DNA of 47,697 bases from Thalassotalea sp. ND16A (GCF_000764205.1 NZ_JQDZ01000042.1:1-47697); one strand, 5' to 3'; positions 10,592-19,830 are shown, counted from the first letter of the stretch. The notes: generated from the sequence alone by a model not told the origin. Program-made: numbers and translations.

Positions 10592-12856
10592 ATGTTAAAT
10601 AAGGATTTAGAGATTTCATTGAATTTAGCTTTTCGTCAGGCGAAGGATTCACGCCATGAATTTATGACGGTAGAGCATTTGTTGTTGGCATTGCTTGAAA
10701 ACCCCGAAGCCATTGATGCAATCAATGCCTGTGGTGGTGATTTGACCAAATTAAAAATGGAGCTTCTTAATTTCATTGGTGAAACAACCCCGGTAATTCC
10801 CCAGGGGGACGAAGACAGAGAGACACAACCAACGTTAGGGTTTCAACGGGTATTGCAACGCGCAGTTTTTCATGTTCAGTCTTCGGGGAAGACTGAAGTC
10901 AATGGTGCCAATGTCTTGGTGGCCATTTTCAGCGAGCAAGAGTCGCAAGCGGCTTACTTTTTGAAAAAATCAGACATTACCCGCCTGGATATTGTCAATT
11001 ATATTTCCCACGGTATTGCTAAAAATTTGCAACCGGAAGAATTGAATCCTGGTTTAGAGCAACCGGTAAATACCGAAGATGAGTCGAAAAACCTTGAAGC
11101 CTATGCGGATAATTTAAATGCCACAGCGTTGAAAGGCGAAATAGACCCGATGATAGGTCGTAATGCGGAATTAAATCGGGCCATACAAGTGCTTAGCCGC
11201 AGAAGAAAAAATAACCCTTTGTTTGTCGGTGAAGCCGGGGTTGGTAAAACCGCCATTGCCGAAGGCCTGGCAAAACTTATCGTTGAGAACAAAGCACCCG
11301 AGGTGCTAGCCGATGCCACCATTTATTCGCTTGATATGGGCGCATTGCTCGCCGGTACAAAATACCGCGGTGATTTTGAAAAACGGTTTAAATCGTTATT
11401 AAAAGAGTTAGAAAAAGACAAGCACGCCATTTTATTTATCGATGAAATTCACACCATAATTGGTGCCGGTGCCGCTTCAGGCGGGATGATGGATGCCTCG
11501 AACTTAATTAAACCGTTATTATCTTCCGGTAAATTACGTTGTATGGGCTCAACCACATTCCAGGAATTTAAAACCATATTTGAAAAAGACCGGGCACTGG
11601 CTCGTCGCTTTCAAAAAATTGATATTCATGAGCCCAGCATTGATGAAACCACCAAAATTTTGGTTGGTTTAAAAGATAGATATGAATCGTATCACGGGGT
11701 GAAATATACCAATAAAGCGTTACGAGCAGCGGCAGAATTATCGGCAAAATACATCAACGACAGATTCTTACCGGATAAAGCCATTGATGTGATTGACGAA
11801 GCCGGTGCTAAGCAGCAGCTGGTAACATCATCAAAACGCAAGAAAGTGATCAATATCGGCGATGTCGAAGCTGTGGTAGCAAGTATTGCCCGCATTCCAG
11901 AAAAGTCAGTGTCATCGACCGAAAAAGATAACCTGATGAATATTGACAGAAACCTGAAAATGGTAGTGTTTGGTCAAGACGAAGCGATAGACGGTTTAAC
12001 CTCAGTAATTCGTTTAGGTCGAGCCGGACTTGGTGCGGAAGAAAAGCCAATTGGCTCGTTTTTATTTTCTGGCCCTACCGGGGTTGGTAAAACGGAAGTT
12101 ACTCAGCAATTAGCTAAGCAACTGGGGGTCGAGTTATTGCGCTTTGACATGTCTGAGTACATGGAAAAACATGCCGTCAGTCGCTTAATTGGTGCCCCTC
12201 CTGGTTATGTTGGCTTTGAGCAGGGTGGTTTATTAACCGATGCGGTGATTAAACATCCACACTCAGTGGTGTTGCTCGATGAAATCGAAAAAGCACACAC
12301 CGATGTTTACAACATACTGTTACAAGTTATGGATCATGGTACCTTAACCGACAATAATGGTCGTAAAGCCGATTTTAGAAACGTGGTAGTGGTATTAACC
12401 ACCAACGCTGGTGTACAAGAAACGCAACGTCAGTCTATCGGTTTTAAACAACAAGATCACAGTTTTGATGCGATGAGTGAAATAAATCGCGTATTCTCGC
12501 CTGAATTTAGAAACCGTCTCGATTCTATCGTCTGGTTCAATCACTTAGAAGGCGAGGTGATTGAACAAGTCGTGGACAAGTTTATCGTCGAGTTGCAAGT
12601 TCAACTAGATAACAAAGGTGTGTCTTTAGAGGTCAGCAAAACAGCTAGGATATGGTTAGCTGAGCATGGCTACGATAAGACGATGGGGGCAAGGCCTATG
12701 GCAAGGCTTATCCAGGAAAAACTGAAAAAACCGCTGGCCAATGAATTACTGTTTGGTGATTTAATGCAAGGTGGTATTGCCAAAGTTGATGTTGGTGGTA
12801 AAGATAAAGACTTGCAGTTAACTTATGAGAAAAAACAGGAATTAGTCTCTCATTAA
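10592..12856 (+). CDS. clpA: ATP-dependent Clp protease ATP-binding subunit ClpA
   Basis: A 754-residue Hsp100 unfoldase with an N-domain (MLNKDLEISLNLAFRQAKDSRHEFMTVEHLLLALL) and two AAA+ modules. The Walker A motifs are GEAGVGKT near residue 213 and GPTGVGKT near 494, with Walker B motifs LFIDEIHT and VLLDEIEKAH. A ClpP-binding IGF-type loop is present as SIGFKQQD (near 616). The start is the ATG at 10592, with AGGAGTG 6-7 bases upstream, and matches E. coli ClpA (MLNQELE); a GTG at 10586 would add only two residues. It ends with a good terminator. In relatives clpA is usually followed by infA, but here a ~14-kb island intervenes. Confidence 0.98.
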   Translation: MLNKDLEISLNLAFRQAKDSRHEFMTVEHLLLALLENPEAIDAINACGGDLTKLKMELLNFIGETTPVIPQGDEDRETQPTLGFQRVLQRAVFHVQSSGKTEVNGANVLVAIFSEQESQAAYFLKKSDITRLDIVNYISHGIAKNLQPEELNPGLEQPVNTEDESKNLEAYADNLNATALKGEIDPMIGRNAELNRAIQVLSRRRKNNPLFVGEAGVGKTAIAEGLAKLIVENKAPEVLADATIYSLDMGALLAGTKYRGDFEKRFKSLLKELEKDKHAILFIDEIHTIIGAGAASGGMMDASNLIKPLLSSGKLRCMGSTTFQEFKTIFEKDRALARRFQKIDIHEPSIDETTKILVGLKDRYESYHGVKYTNKALRAAAELSAKYINDRFLPDKAIDVIDEAGAKQQLVTSSKRKKVINIGDVEAVVASIARIPEKSVSSTEKDNLMNIDRNLKMVVFGQDEAIDGLTSVIRLGRAGLGAEEKPIGSFLFSGPTGVGKTEVTQQLAKQLGVELLRFDMSEYMEKHAVSRLIGAPPGYVGFEQGGLLTDAVIKHPHSVVLLDEIEKAHTDVYNILLQVMDHGTLTDNNGRKADFRNVVVVLTTNAGVQETQRQSIGFKQQDHSFDAMSEINRVFSPEFRNRLDSIVWFNHLEGEVIEQVVDKFIVELQVQLDNKGVSLEVSKTARIWLAEHGYDKTMGARPMARLIQEKLKKPLANELLFGDLMQGGIAKVDVGGKDKDLQLTYEKKQELVSH

Positions 12857-12892
12857 ACTCAGTGAGAATTTTACCTGGTAGTTAAAGTGATT

Positions 12893-12928
12893 AAACGGGC
12901 ATCATACCAATGGCAGATGCCCGTTTTT
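12893..12928 (+). terminator. Terminator of clpS-clpA
   Basis: AAACGGGCATC and GATGCCCGTTTTT form an 11-bp stem with a T run, 37 bp after the clpA stop. It is followed by short TTTAATTTTA direct repeats up to about 12956. Confidence 0.92.
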
Positions 12929-12967
12929 ATTTAATTTTATTTAATTTTATTTAATTGTTAAATCGTT

Positions 12968-13177
12968 ATGGCGGTAATTTTAAAATCTAGGTTAACATGT
13001 CCACACTGTGGTTATAGCAAAACCGAAACCATGCCAACCAATGCCTGTCTGTATTTCTATCAATGCTGCGGGTGTAACACAGTATTTAAACCGTTAAAAG
13101 GGGATTGCTGTGTATTTTGTTCCTACGGCAACGTTAAATGCCCGCCAGTTCAGCAGGGCATTGATTGCTGCCATTAG
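12968..13177 (+). CDS. GDCCVxC-type small cysteine-rich protein
   Basis: A 69-residue protein with cysteines in CPHCGY (residues 11-15), CCGCNTVF and the hallmark GDCCVFCSYGNVKCPP. This is the family known as GDCCVxC domain-containing (seleno)protein, in which some members replace a Cys with selenocysteine; here all positions are Cys codons. Paired CxxC and CCxxC motifs suggest metal or thiol chemistry, but the function is not established. It lies between the clpA terminator and the convergent collagenase gene, 3 bp from the latter's stop. There is no adjacent mercury-resistance gene. Confidence 0.85.
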   Translation: MAVILKSRLTCPHCGYSKTETMPTNACLYFYQCCGCNTVFKPLKGDCCVFCSYGNVKCPPVQQGIDCCH

Positions 13178-13180
13178 CTA

Positions 13181-15163
13181 TTAATTGCTTAAAACCACTG
13201 CTGAGTCAGACTGTTTGAGCGCATTTTCATGCCAATATTGCCAGTGCATATGCAATACATCTTCCTCTAAGTAAGACGGCTGTAAATAGTCTTTATAGGT
13301 ATAACGGTAAAATTGGCGGGGCTTATTTGAGTTTACTTCCTGCTCTATCGCAATATAGCCATCATTATGCTTTGTTAGCCATTGGCTAAATTCGTCATTG
13401 AAATTTTTACCCGATTCATGAAGCAAGTCTTTATAGCCTTTAAAGAAGTCGGTTTTTAAGTAATGCGCCATTTGATGATATTCAACTCGATGATTTTCAT
13501 ACATAAACCTAACTGCCAGATAACTCCATCGGTAGATCCTGTCGACACCATCTTTATATTCAGTGTTAAAAACATCGAGCAAACTTGGCCACTCTTTCGG
13601 CTCAGTTTCATGCAACAATTTAAACGTTCTTGGGTTGCTATCTTCTTTAGAAATATATTCCGCTAAGCCTTCTGACCACCAGACTAAATTGCCAGGGAAA
13701 TGATTAAAGGTATCGTATTTAACAAAGCGGCCATCGAGGTAATGAACAAATTCATGATTTAAGTTCCACACTGCAAACTCAGGACGCGCCCAAAAATGTT
13801 CAAACGAGTAAAAGGTCGCTTCATTGTCAGGGTCTTGAGTGGTACCTTCGATATACATGCCGCCATTATCGGTGTTGATATCAAAAATTAATTGGCCATA
13901 TTTATTGTATTGCGCGGCATCATCAAAAATAACGACCCGCAATTTGTCATTATAATCATTGGCAACTGGCTGATAATTAGTGGCAAGTTTGTGGTGGAAA
14001 TTCTTTTCTTGTGAGATTAATTGCTGACACGACTCAGTTAACTGGTCGTTGCTCATCTGTTGCGTCAAAATATAAATTCTTGCTGAACAATCATGCTTGA
14101 TTGGTAATGCTTGTTCAATGGTTGGCGCAATACAACGGCCTTGCAAGGTGCCTTCTTCACACTCCGATTTTCCTCGAAAGCTGGTAACCACATAGGGAAC
14201 ACTGAATAATTCTTTGATTTGTTGCAAAGACTCAGCGTTTTTAGCATCACGGTTTGCCGCGGTCAGGGCCGTCCAAATTGTGTCATCGAGACTGTCCATC
14301 GAAGTTTCACTGGCTAAGGTTACTTTATCATCGTCCAATTGCTGTTGCTGTTGCTGTTCCTCTGAACGTAGGTAGTACTCATTCCAATATTGTTTATTAT
14401 ACAGGTTATAGTATTGAGCTAATGCCCAAAGCGCATGTTTTTTCGGCCAGTTGTCATTGTAGCGAATGGCATTTTTTGCCGTTAAAAATTCAGTCAGCGC
14501 TTGTTGTAATTCGCCGCTGCCATGTATTGCCATGGTAAATGCTTGTGCATTTTTTCGACGCGCCTCATAAGGCAAAATTGCCCCGGCTCTAATCACTTCC
14601 CATAACGCATAATCAATGGCTTTGTCACCCGCTAAATCAGCATTGGCATATAAATTAATTAACCTGGCTAACGGCTTTACATGATCAGCCGTCTTATCTT
14701 GTAAAGCTTTTAAAAAATACAATCGATATAAAGCAACGGCATAGTTCTCATGCAAACGAGCAGTTGTTGCATTGATATCGTAAAACCCTGGCATGTTTTG
14801 CAAATTGATCAAAGCGTCATTTACTGTTGTTGCGGTACCTTCAACCCAGTTCTCATCAGGACCAAAACTGCTAAAAATGCGCAGGTAATAGGTGAGTTTA
14901 TCCAGAGGGGCGCTGTTTAAATTTCCAGCTAACGATTCTGCTGTAATTGCCTCTGCTACATCCTTTAATAAGCCCGTTTGATAATGATCGAATTGCTGAT
15001 CCCATAGTTGCTCAACATCCGTGTTCAAAATATTTAGCACAGCCTTAGAGTATTCTGCTTGCGTTGAAGCCTTAGTGTGCGGCTCTGTCGAACGGAGGGA
15101 ACTACACCCTAAAATTATGATGGTGGAAATTGCAACTAAGGTGGTAGTTACTTTGCTGTTCAT
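13181..15163 (-). CDS. Collagenase-like peptidase, M9 family, predicted lipoprotein
   Basis: A 660-residue metalloprotease. The signal MNSKVTTTLVAISTIIILGC has a lipobox (ILGC, Cys20) with Ser following, predicting an outer-membrane lipoprotein. The zinc site is HEFVH (H470, H474), with the third ligand in WWSEGLAEYIS about 30 residues on; HYLDGRF and WWSEGLAEY are typical of Vibrio-type M9A collagenases. An N-terminal helical activator (M9N-like) region precedes it, with a short polyglutamine run after EE near residue 270. A longer frame opens at 15238 but lacks a signal peptide, so the ATG at 15163 is used. It is divergent from the POT transporter, with which it shares a promoter region. 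Confidence 0.87.
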   Translation of the reverse strand: MNSKVTTTLVAISTIIILGCSSLRSTEPHTKASTQAEYSKAVLNILNTDVEQLWDQQFDHYQTGLLKDVAEAITAESLAGNLNSAPLDKLTYYLRIFSSFGPDENWVEGTATTVNDALINLQNMPGFYDINATTARLHENYAVALYRLYFLKALQDKTADHVKPLARLINLYANADLAGDKAIDYALWEVIRAGAILPYEARRKNAQAFTMAIHGSGELQQALTEFLTAKNAIRYNDNWPKKHALWALAQYYNLYNKQYWNEYYLRSEEQQQQQQLDDDKVTLASETSMDSLDDTIWTALTAANRDAKNAESLQQIKELFSVPYVVTSFRGKSECEEGTLQGRCIAPTIEQALPIKHDCSARIYILTQQMSNDQLTESCQQLISQEKNFHHKLATNYQPVANDYNDKLRVVIFDDAAQYNKYGQLIFDINTDNGGMYIEGTTQDPDNEATFYSFEHFWARPEFAVWNLNHEFVHYLDGRFVKYDTFNHFPGNLVWWSEGLAEYISKEDSNPRTFKLLHETEPKEWPSLLDVFNTEYKDGVDRIYRWSYLAVRFMYENHRVEYHQMAHYLKTDFFKGYKDLLHESGKNFNDEFSQWLTKHNDGYIAIEQEVNSNKPRQFYRYTYKDYLQPSYLEEDVLHMHWQYWHENALKQSDSAVVLSN

Positions 15164-15202
15164 ATAGATATGCCTACAGATTAAATTTAAAATAGCCGCC
15201 TC

Positions 15203-15212
15203 TTGCATACAA
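15203..15212. promoter_or_regulatory. Imperfect copy of the island operator
   Basis: TTGCATACAA followed by TATACTTTTAG resembles the perfect palindrome at 15316-15327 and its flank (ATACAATATACTATAG on the minus strand). It lies 40 bp upstream of the collagenase start codon, a plausible second binding site for the same regulator. Confidence 0.35.
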
Positions 15213-15315
15213 TATACTTTTAGTACGAATGAATGCAACAGTTATTGGACGAGTAGCTGTTGTTAAAATTCGCGGTTGATTTTTAATTTAAATATAATAT
15301 ACTCGGCTATAGTAT

Positions 15316-15327
15316 ATTGTATACAAT
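15316..15327. promoter_or_regulatory. Putative GntR/FCD operator ATTGTATACAAT
   Basis: A perfect 12-bp palindrome in the 277-bp divergent region between the collagenase and the POT transporter. The same 12 bp occurs at 22259-22270, in the other divergent promoter of the island. TTGTATACAA-type palindromes are typical of FCD-class GntR regulators, and such a regulator is encoded at 25204. A -10-like TATAAT (15293-15298) lies about 18 bp away on the transporter side. Confidence 0.6.
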
Positions 15328-15440
15328 GCGCTGATGTTACTTGGTATAACTAAAGTACTTTTGTAATTAACGGTAATGTCGTTTCCTCTCCAGTAGCCTT
15401 TAGCTGGTAGTAGGGCATGTAATAGCAACAAGAGACGTTT

Positions 15441-17240
15441 ATGAATAAGACTGAGAAAAGCAATAATCTACCACCACAGACGAACAAAAAACGACACGCA
15501 TTTAGCCTGAATTTCTACGTTGCCAATAGCATGGAAATATTTGAGCGACTCGCCTGGTACGGTTTTTTTACTTTATCTTCATTATATATGACCAGCCCTG
15601 CCATACAGGGTGGTTTAGCTTTTTCAGATCAACAGCGCGGTCTACTACAAGGCATGGTGCCGTTTTTATTGTATTTATTGCCGGTGATCACCGGGGCTTT
15701 AGCCGATAGTTATGGCTACCGACGAATGTTCATCATATCGTTTTTAATTATGTGTCCATCTTATTACCTGCTTGGTCAAGTATCCTCTTTTTGGCCGTTC
15801 TGTGCCGTGTTTATCTTAGTCGCCATTGGCGCGGCCTGTTTTAAACCGGTTGTGGTTGGTACCGTGGCGAAAGTGACCAATGACTCCAATCGCGGTTTAG
15901 GATTTGGTATCTTCTATACCATGGTAAATGTTGGCGGCTTTTTAGGACCGCTAGTTGCTGGTTACGTACGAGTGATCGGCTGGGATATGGTTTTTATCAT
16001 GTCATCGTTATGGATTGCACTGAATTTGCTGCCAGCAATATTTTTATATAAAGAACCCGAAAATGAAGCTTCAGCATTGACAAAAAGCTCACTCACGCAA
16101 GTCCTTAAACAAGCACAAATGGTGTTAGGTAATGGCCGTTTTGCATTATTGGTAACGCCAATGATTTTGGGCTTGATGATAGCAGGTACTGGCGCCATAA
16201 CGTATCAGCAATATCTCTTATCGGCTGCAATTTGGCTGTTCTGTAATCTGCTTTGGGATAAATATTTAACCAGCAGCGTTAGCACGGCCGCAAAGACTAC
16301 CATTAGCCCATGGTTTAAAACAAAAACCCAAATTGGCAATAAACCGTTTGTCATATACTTACTTATTTTGACCGGTTTTTGGACGATGTATTTGCAGCTA
16401 TTTGTTACTACGCCGTTATTTATCCGCGATTTCGTCAATACCACAGCCCTGGTAAATTACTTAGAGCAGCTATCACCTCAGTGGCTGGAGTATTTTGCCG
16501 GGGTTAATATTGAGCAACTGGCCAGCGCCATCACCCAACAGTTGCACAATAATCCAACCGCAGAGAGTGTTACCACAAACATATCGGCGATATATTTTGA
16601 CCTGGTCAATTATAAAGTCATGGTGCCAAGGCAAGAAATCATCGCGGGGTTGCACGCGATCGCCGCAAACGATACTACGTCGGCAATAATGGCCGAACAA
16701 TGGGCCGAAAACTATCGGCAAATTAATCCTGAATACATTGTTAATATCTCATTTGGTTGCATTATTGCCGGTCAAATTATGATCAGCCATTACTGTGCCA
16801 AAATAAACCCGTTGCCAGTTATTGTCATCGGCACGGCAATAATCGCCTTGGCGATGCTAATCACCGGTGCCGCCGCAAGTAGTGCCATGTCAGGAGTGAT
16901 CATCATTATTGCGGTGATTGTTTTTGCTTTTGGAGAAATGATCGCATCGCCTAAATCACAAGAATATGTGGCCACTATTGCACCAAAAGAGCATTCTGCA
17001 ATGTATATGGGCTATTATTTTGTCTCGATGGCGCTTGGCTTTTTATTTGCCGGACTATTGTCTGGCTGGTCATATGGCTTGCTGGCAAAAACGATGAATC
17101 AGCCAATGCTAATGTGGTCACTATTTGCCGGTATTGGTACTTTAACCTGCCTGGCGTTAGTCTGGTTTAACCGGAACTATATAAGATCTGAGAACAACTT
17201 TGAAAATTTGGCCGTAGAGAGTGAAGCGACAAGCCAATAA
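15441..17240 (+). CDS. POT/PTR-like peptide MFS transporter
   Basis: A 599-residue multi-pass membrane protein. The N-terminal SMEIFERLAWYGFF (near residues 30-43) resembles the ExxER(F)xYYG proton-coupling motif of oligopeptide transporters, and GALADSYGYRRMF is the MFS loop-2 motif. Members near 500 residues are usual; here about 100 mostly soluble residues (near 330-430, NTTALVNYLEQLSP to QINPEYIVN) separate two helices in the C-terminal half. It opens the rightward operon (transporter, reductase, peptidase) and is divergent from the collagenase, so import of collagen-derived peptides is the likely role. Substrate specificity is inferred. Confidence 0.8.
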   Translation: MNKTEKSNNLPPQTNKKRHAFSLNFYVANSMEIFERLAWYGFFTLSSLYMTSPAIQGGLAFSDQQRGLLQGMVPFLLYLLPVITGALADSYGYRRMFIISFLIMCPSYYLLGQVSSFWPFCAVFILVAIGAACFKPVVVGTVAKVTNDSNRGLGFGIFYTMVNVGGFLGPLVAGYVRVIGWDMVFIMSSLWIALNLLPAIFLYKEPENEASALTKSSLTQVLKQAQMVLGNGRFALLVTPMILGLMIAGTGAITYQQYLLSAAIWLFCNLLWDKYLTSSVSTAAKTTISPWFKTKTQIGNKPFVIYLLILTGFWTMYLQLFVTTPLFIRDFVNTTALVNYLEQLSPQWLEYFAGVNIEQLASAITQQLHNNPTAESVTTNISAIYFDLVNYKVMVPRQEIIAGLHAIAANDTTSAIMAEQWAENYRQINPEYIVNISFGCIIAGQIMISHYCAKINPLPVIVIGTAIIALAMLITGAAASSAMSGVIIIIAVIVFAFGEMIASPKSQEYVATIAPKEHSAMYMGYYFVSMALGFLFAGLLSGWSYGLLAKTMNQPMLMWSLFAGIGTLTCLALVWFNRNYIRSENNFENLAVESEATSQ

Positions 17241-17294
17241 TAAACTATATAATTAACAACCATTGCATTCTTAATGTATTTGAAAAGGACCATT

Positions 17295-18251
17295 ATGATA
17301 AATATTAGTGCTGAAAAAGTCATCCAAGCATTAGACTATCCACAATTAATCAGCGCCTTGCGACAAGGTTTTGCTGGCGACATTTGTGTACCACAACGCT
17401 CACACTTTGATATGGAAAACCCACAGGCGAGCACCGAAACCACGCTTTTGATCATGCCTGCATGGCAAGCCGGTGGATTCGCCGGGGTCAAATTGGTGAC
17501 AGTAGCACCCGATAACAGTCAAATAAATTTGCCATCAATTCAAGGCAGTTATTTATTGTTTGAGGTGAAAACCGGCCAGCTGCTGTGTACTATGGATGCA
17601 CCCGCCATTACCGCAAAGCGTACTGCTGCCGCTTCGGCGTTGGCGTCGAGCTTTTTATCGAGAAAAAATTCCAAACACTTGTTAATAGTTGGTACTGGCA
17701 CCTTAGCACCTGAGTTAATTAAGGCCCACAGCAGTGTCAGAGCGCTGGAAACCGTAACTGTTTGGGGCAGAGACCCAAGCAAGGCACAGGCAGTGATTGA
17801 GCAGGTTAAGCATTTAGACCTGAAGTTTAACGTGGTTGATAACCTGGAACAGGCTACCCCTGATGCCGATATTATCAGTTGCGCAACCTTGTCTAAAGAG
17901 CCGTTGATTTTTGGAAAGCATCTGGTTGCCGGTCAACATCTGGATATGGTTGGCGCCTACCGACCCAATATGCGTGAAATGGACGATGAATGCTTGCAAA
18001 AAGCGAAGATTTTTGTCGATAACGTGCCCGGGGCCACGAAGGAAACCGGTGATATTGCGATCCCGTTACAAAACAAGGTGATCAGTTTAGACGATATCAA
18101 AGCCGATTTATTTTCGCTGTGTAAAGCACAAGTACAGTTTCAGCGCAACAAGCAGGACATTACCATCTTTAAATCGGTCGGTCATGCTTTAGAAGATTTA
18201 GCCGCAGCTAAATTGGTGTATCAGCATGCGGTCAGCAATGTCGCAGGTTAA
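17295..18251 (+). CDS. Ornithine cyclodeaminase/mu-crystallin family; likely delta1-pyrroline-2-carboxylate reductase
   Basis: A 318-residue NAD(P)-binding protein. The Rossmann loop is LIVGTGTLAPEL (near 133-144), preceded by AITAKRTAAASALAS (near 103-117), the conserved substrate-lysine region; KSVGHALEDLAAAKLVY ends the fold. In bacteria using trans-3-hydroxyproline, this family reduces delta1-pyrroline-2-carboxylate to L-proline, and a matching dehydratase is encoded at 21159-22205. The ATG at 17295, with AAGGAC upstream, fits the family better than the frame opening at 17274. Ornithine cyclodeaminase itself is the alternative, but no arginine or ornithine genes are nearby. Confidence 0.82.
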   Translation: MINISAEKVIQALDYPQLISALRQGFAGDICVPQRSHFDMENPQASTETTLLIMPAWQAGGFAGVKLVTVAPDNSQINLPSIQGSYLLFEVKTGQLLCTMDAPAITAKRTAAASALASSFLSRKNSKHLLIVGTGTLAPELIKAHSSVRALETVTVWGRDPSKAQAVIEQVKHLDLKFNVVDNLEQATPDADIISCATLSKEPLIFGKHLVAGQHLDMVGAYRPNMREMDDECLQKAKIFVDNVPGATKETGDIAIPLQNKVISLDDIKADLFSLCKAQVQFQRNKQDITIFKSVGHALEDLAAAKLVYQHAVSNVAG

Positions 18252-18283
18252 TTTTTCCACCCTTTCCATAGTAGATAGTGAAT

Positions 18284-19594
18284 ATGTCATTATACAAACA
18301 ACGCAGAGAATTACTGAATCAACAACTTGATCGAAACAGTGTGGTGATCATTGTTGGTAATACGCAAAAAACGCGCAGCAAAAACATTAAATACCATTTT
18401 CGTGCTGACAACGATTTGTTTTATTTCAGCGGATTCGCCGAGCCCGATGCCATCGCGGTGTTAAGGCCGGGGCACGAACACCCCTTCGTGCTATTCAACC
18501 GCGGAAAAGATGAAGCGGCAGAAATCAACTTTGGCCAAAGGGCCGGTCAGCAAGGGGCAATTCAGCAGTTTCATGCCGATCTGGCCTTTGATGTTTTATC
18601 GGTTGAGCAGAATTTACCGCAATTACTCGAACACAGAACGAAAGTATATTACCTAGACGAGCAAGGGCTGTACCAACACCGAATCTTTGACTGGATCAAT
18701 CAGCAACGCCAAACGACGCCATTCGACAAGATAAAATATCACCGCCAATTGTTACCGTTTGCGCCCATAGTACATAACATGAGAGTGTTAAAGTCGCCGG
18801 AAGAAATTGCTAAAATCAAGTTGGCCGTAAAGGCGTCAACACACGCTCATCGAGCTGTTATGAGGCAATTAAAGCCAGGACTTAATGAAGGTCAGCTGGA
18901 GGCGACTTTTTTGCGAGAAATCGCCAATCATGGCAGTAAAGAGGTGTGTTATCCATCGATTGTGGCCGGCGGAAATAATGCCTGTTGTCTGCATTACGAA
19001 GATAATAATTGCTCATTAGCTGATGGCGATTTACTGCTCATTGATGCTGGGGGTGAATATCAGCACTATTGCAGCGACATTACCAGGACAATGCCGATAA
19101 ACGGGAAATTCAGTGTAGAGCAAACGCAATTGTATCAATTGGTACTAAATGCCATTGACGAAGCCATTGCCCAACTCAAACCAGGACTGTGTTGGTCGCA
19201 AATATACACGACCTGTATGCAGGTTTTGGCACAGGGCTTGATAGACTTAGGCATATTGACCGGCAGCTTTGATGAGGTTTGGCAAAGCGAGAGCTATAAA
19301 CAGTTTACCATTCACAAAACTGGCCACTTTCTTGGTTTGGATGTGCACGATGTCGGCAGTTATCATGACAATCAGGGACAATGGCTTAAATTGCAGGAAA
19401 ATATGGTCTTCACCATAGAGCCGGGTATTTATATTCCTCAACATTGCTTAACCGTTGAGGAAAAATGGCGGGGTATTGGCCTCAGGGTGGAAGACGATAT
19501 CTTGATCACTAAAACCGGCTATGAAAACCTCTCAGCGGCGGTGCCAAGAACCATCAGTGAAATAGAAAGTTTAATGTCCAGCGCTGAAGAGTGA
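18284..19594 (+). CDS. Xaa-Pro aminopeptidase/prolidase-type M24 peptidase
   Basis: A 436-residue M24B peptidase that frees residues next to proline or hydroxyproline. An aminopeptidase-P N-domain (MSLYKQRRELLNQQL onward) precedes the pita-bread catalytic domain. Dinuclear metal ligands are visible: LLIDAGGEY and CSDITRTMP (Asp, Asp), HKTGHFLGLDVHD (His), FTIEPGIYI (Glu) and RVEDDILIT (Glu). A GTG two codons upstream (18278) is an alternative start. It matches peptide breakdown after collagenase and transporter. Its last 30 codons lie in the first unit of a 3 x 100-bp tandem repeat, so the C-terminus ends SLMSSAEE whereas the third unit encodes SLMAADDE. Confidence 0.92.
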   Translation: MSLYKQRRELLNQQLDRNSVVIIVGNTQKTRSKNIKYHFRADNDLFYFSGFAEPDAIAVLRPGHEHPFVLFNRGKDEAAEINFGQRAGQQGAIQQFHADLAFDVLSVEQNLPQLLEHRTKVYYLDEQGLYQHRIFDWINQQRQTTPFDKIKYHRQLLPFAPIVHNMRVLKSPEEIAKIKLAVKASTHAHRAVMRQLKPGLNEGQLEATFLREIANHGSKEVCYPSIVAGGNNACCLHYEDNNCSLADGDLLLIDAGGEYQHYCSDITRTMPINGKFSVEQTQLYQLVLNAIDEAIAQLKPGLCWSQIYTTCMQVLAQGLIDLGILTGSFDEVWQSESYKQFTIHKTGHFLGLDVHDVGSYHDNQGQWLKLQENMVFTIEPGIYIPQHCLTVEEKWRGIGLRVEDDILITKTGYENLSAAVPRTISEIESLMSSAEE

Positions 19595-19794
19595 TTATTA
19601 CCTGATCACTAAAACCGGCTATGAAAATCTCTCAGCGGCGGTGCCAAGAACCATCAGTGAAATAGAAAGTTTAATGTCCAGCGCTGAAGAGTGATTATTA
19701 CCTGATCACTAAAACCGGCTATGAAAACCTCTCAGCGGCGGTGCCAAGAACCATCAGTGAAATAGAAAGTTTGATGGCTGCCGATGATGAGTAA
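19503..19794 (+). repeat. Tandem 100-bp repeat of the M24 peptidase 3' end
   Basis: Units begin with TGATCACTAAAACCGGC at 19503, 19603 and 19703, an exact period of 100 bp. Unit 1 is the functional gene end. Unit 2 is nearly identical (one C/T difference near 19627). Unit 3 matches to about 19772, then ends differently and stays open to a TAA at 19792-19794. Each unit carries a copy of the last ~30 codons (ITKTGYENLSAAVPRTISEI) and a stop. Confidence 0.95.
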
Positions 19795-19830
19795 TCGTTA
19801 AAACATCCATTAGCTTGATTGATTGATTGA

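Noticed and set aside
13100-13123. Possible selenocysteine codon in the GDCCVxC protein
   Set aside because: All diagnostic positions read as TGT or TGC cysteine codons and the frame is uninterrupted; no TGA lies within it.
18278-18283. GTG start of the M24 peptidase
   Set aside because: The ATG two codons later gives the expected MSLYKQRRELL N-terminus; the choice changes only two residues and neither has a strong ribosome binding site.
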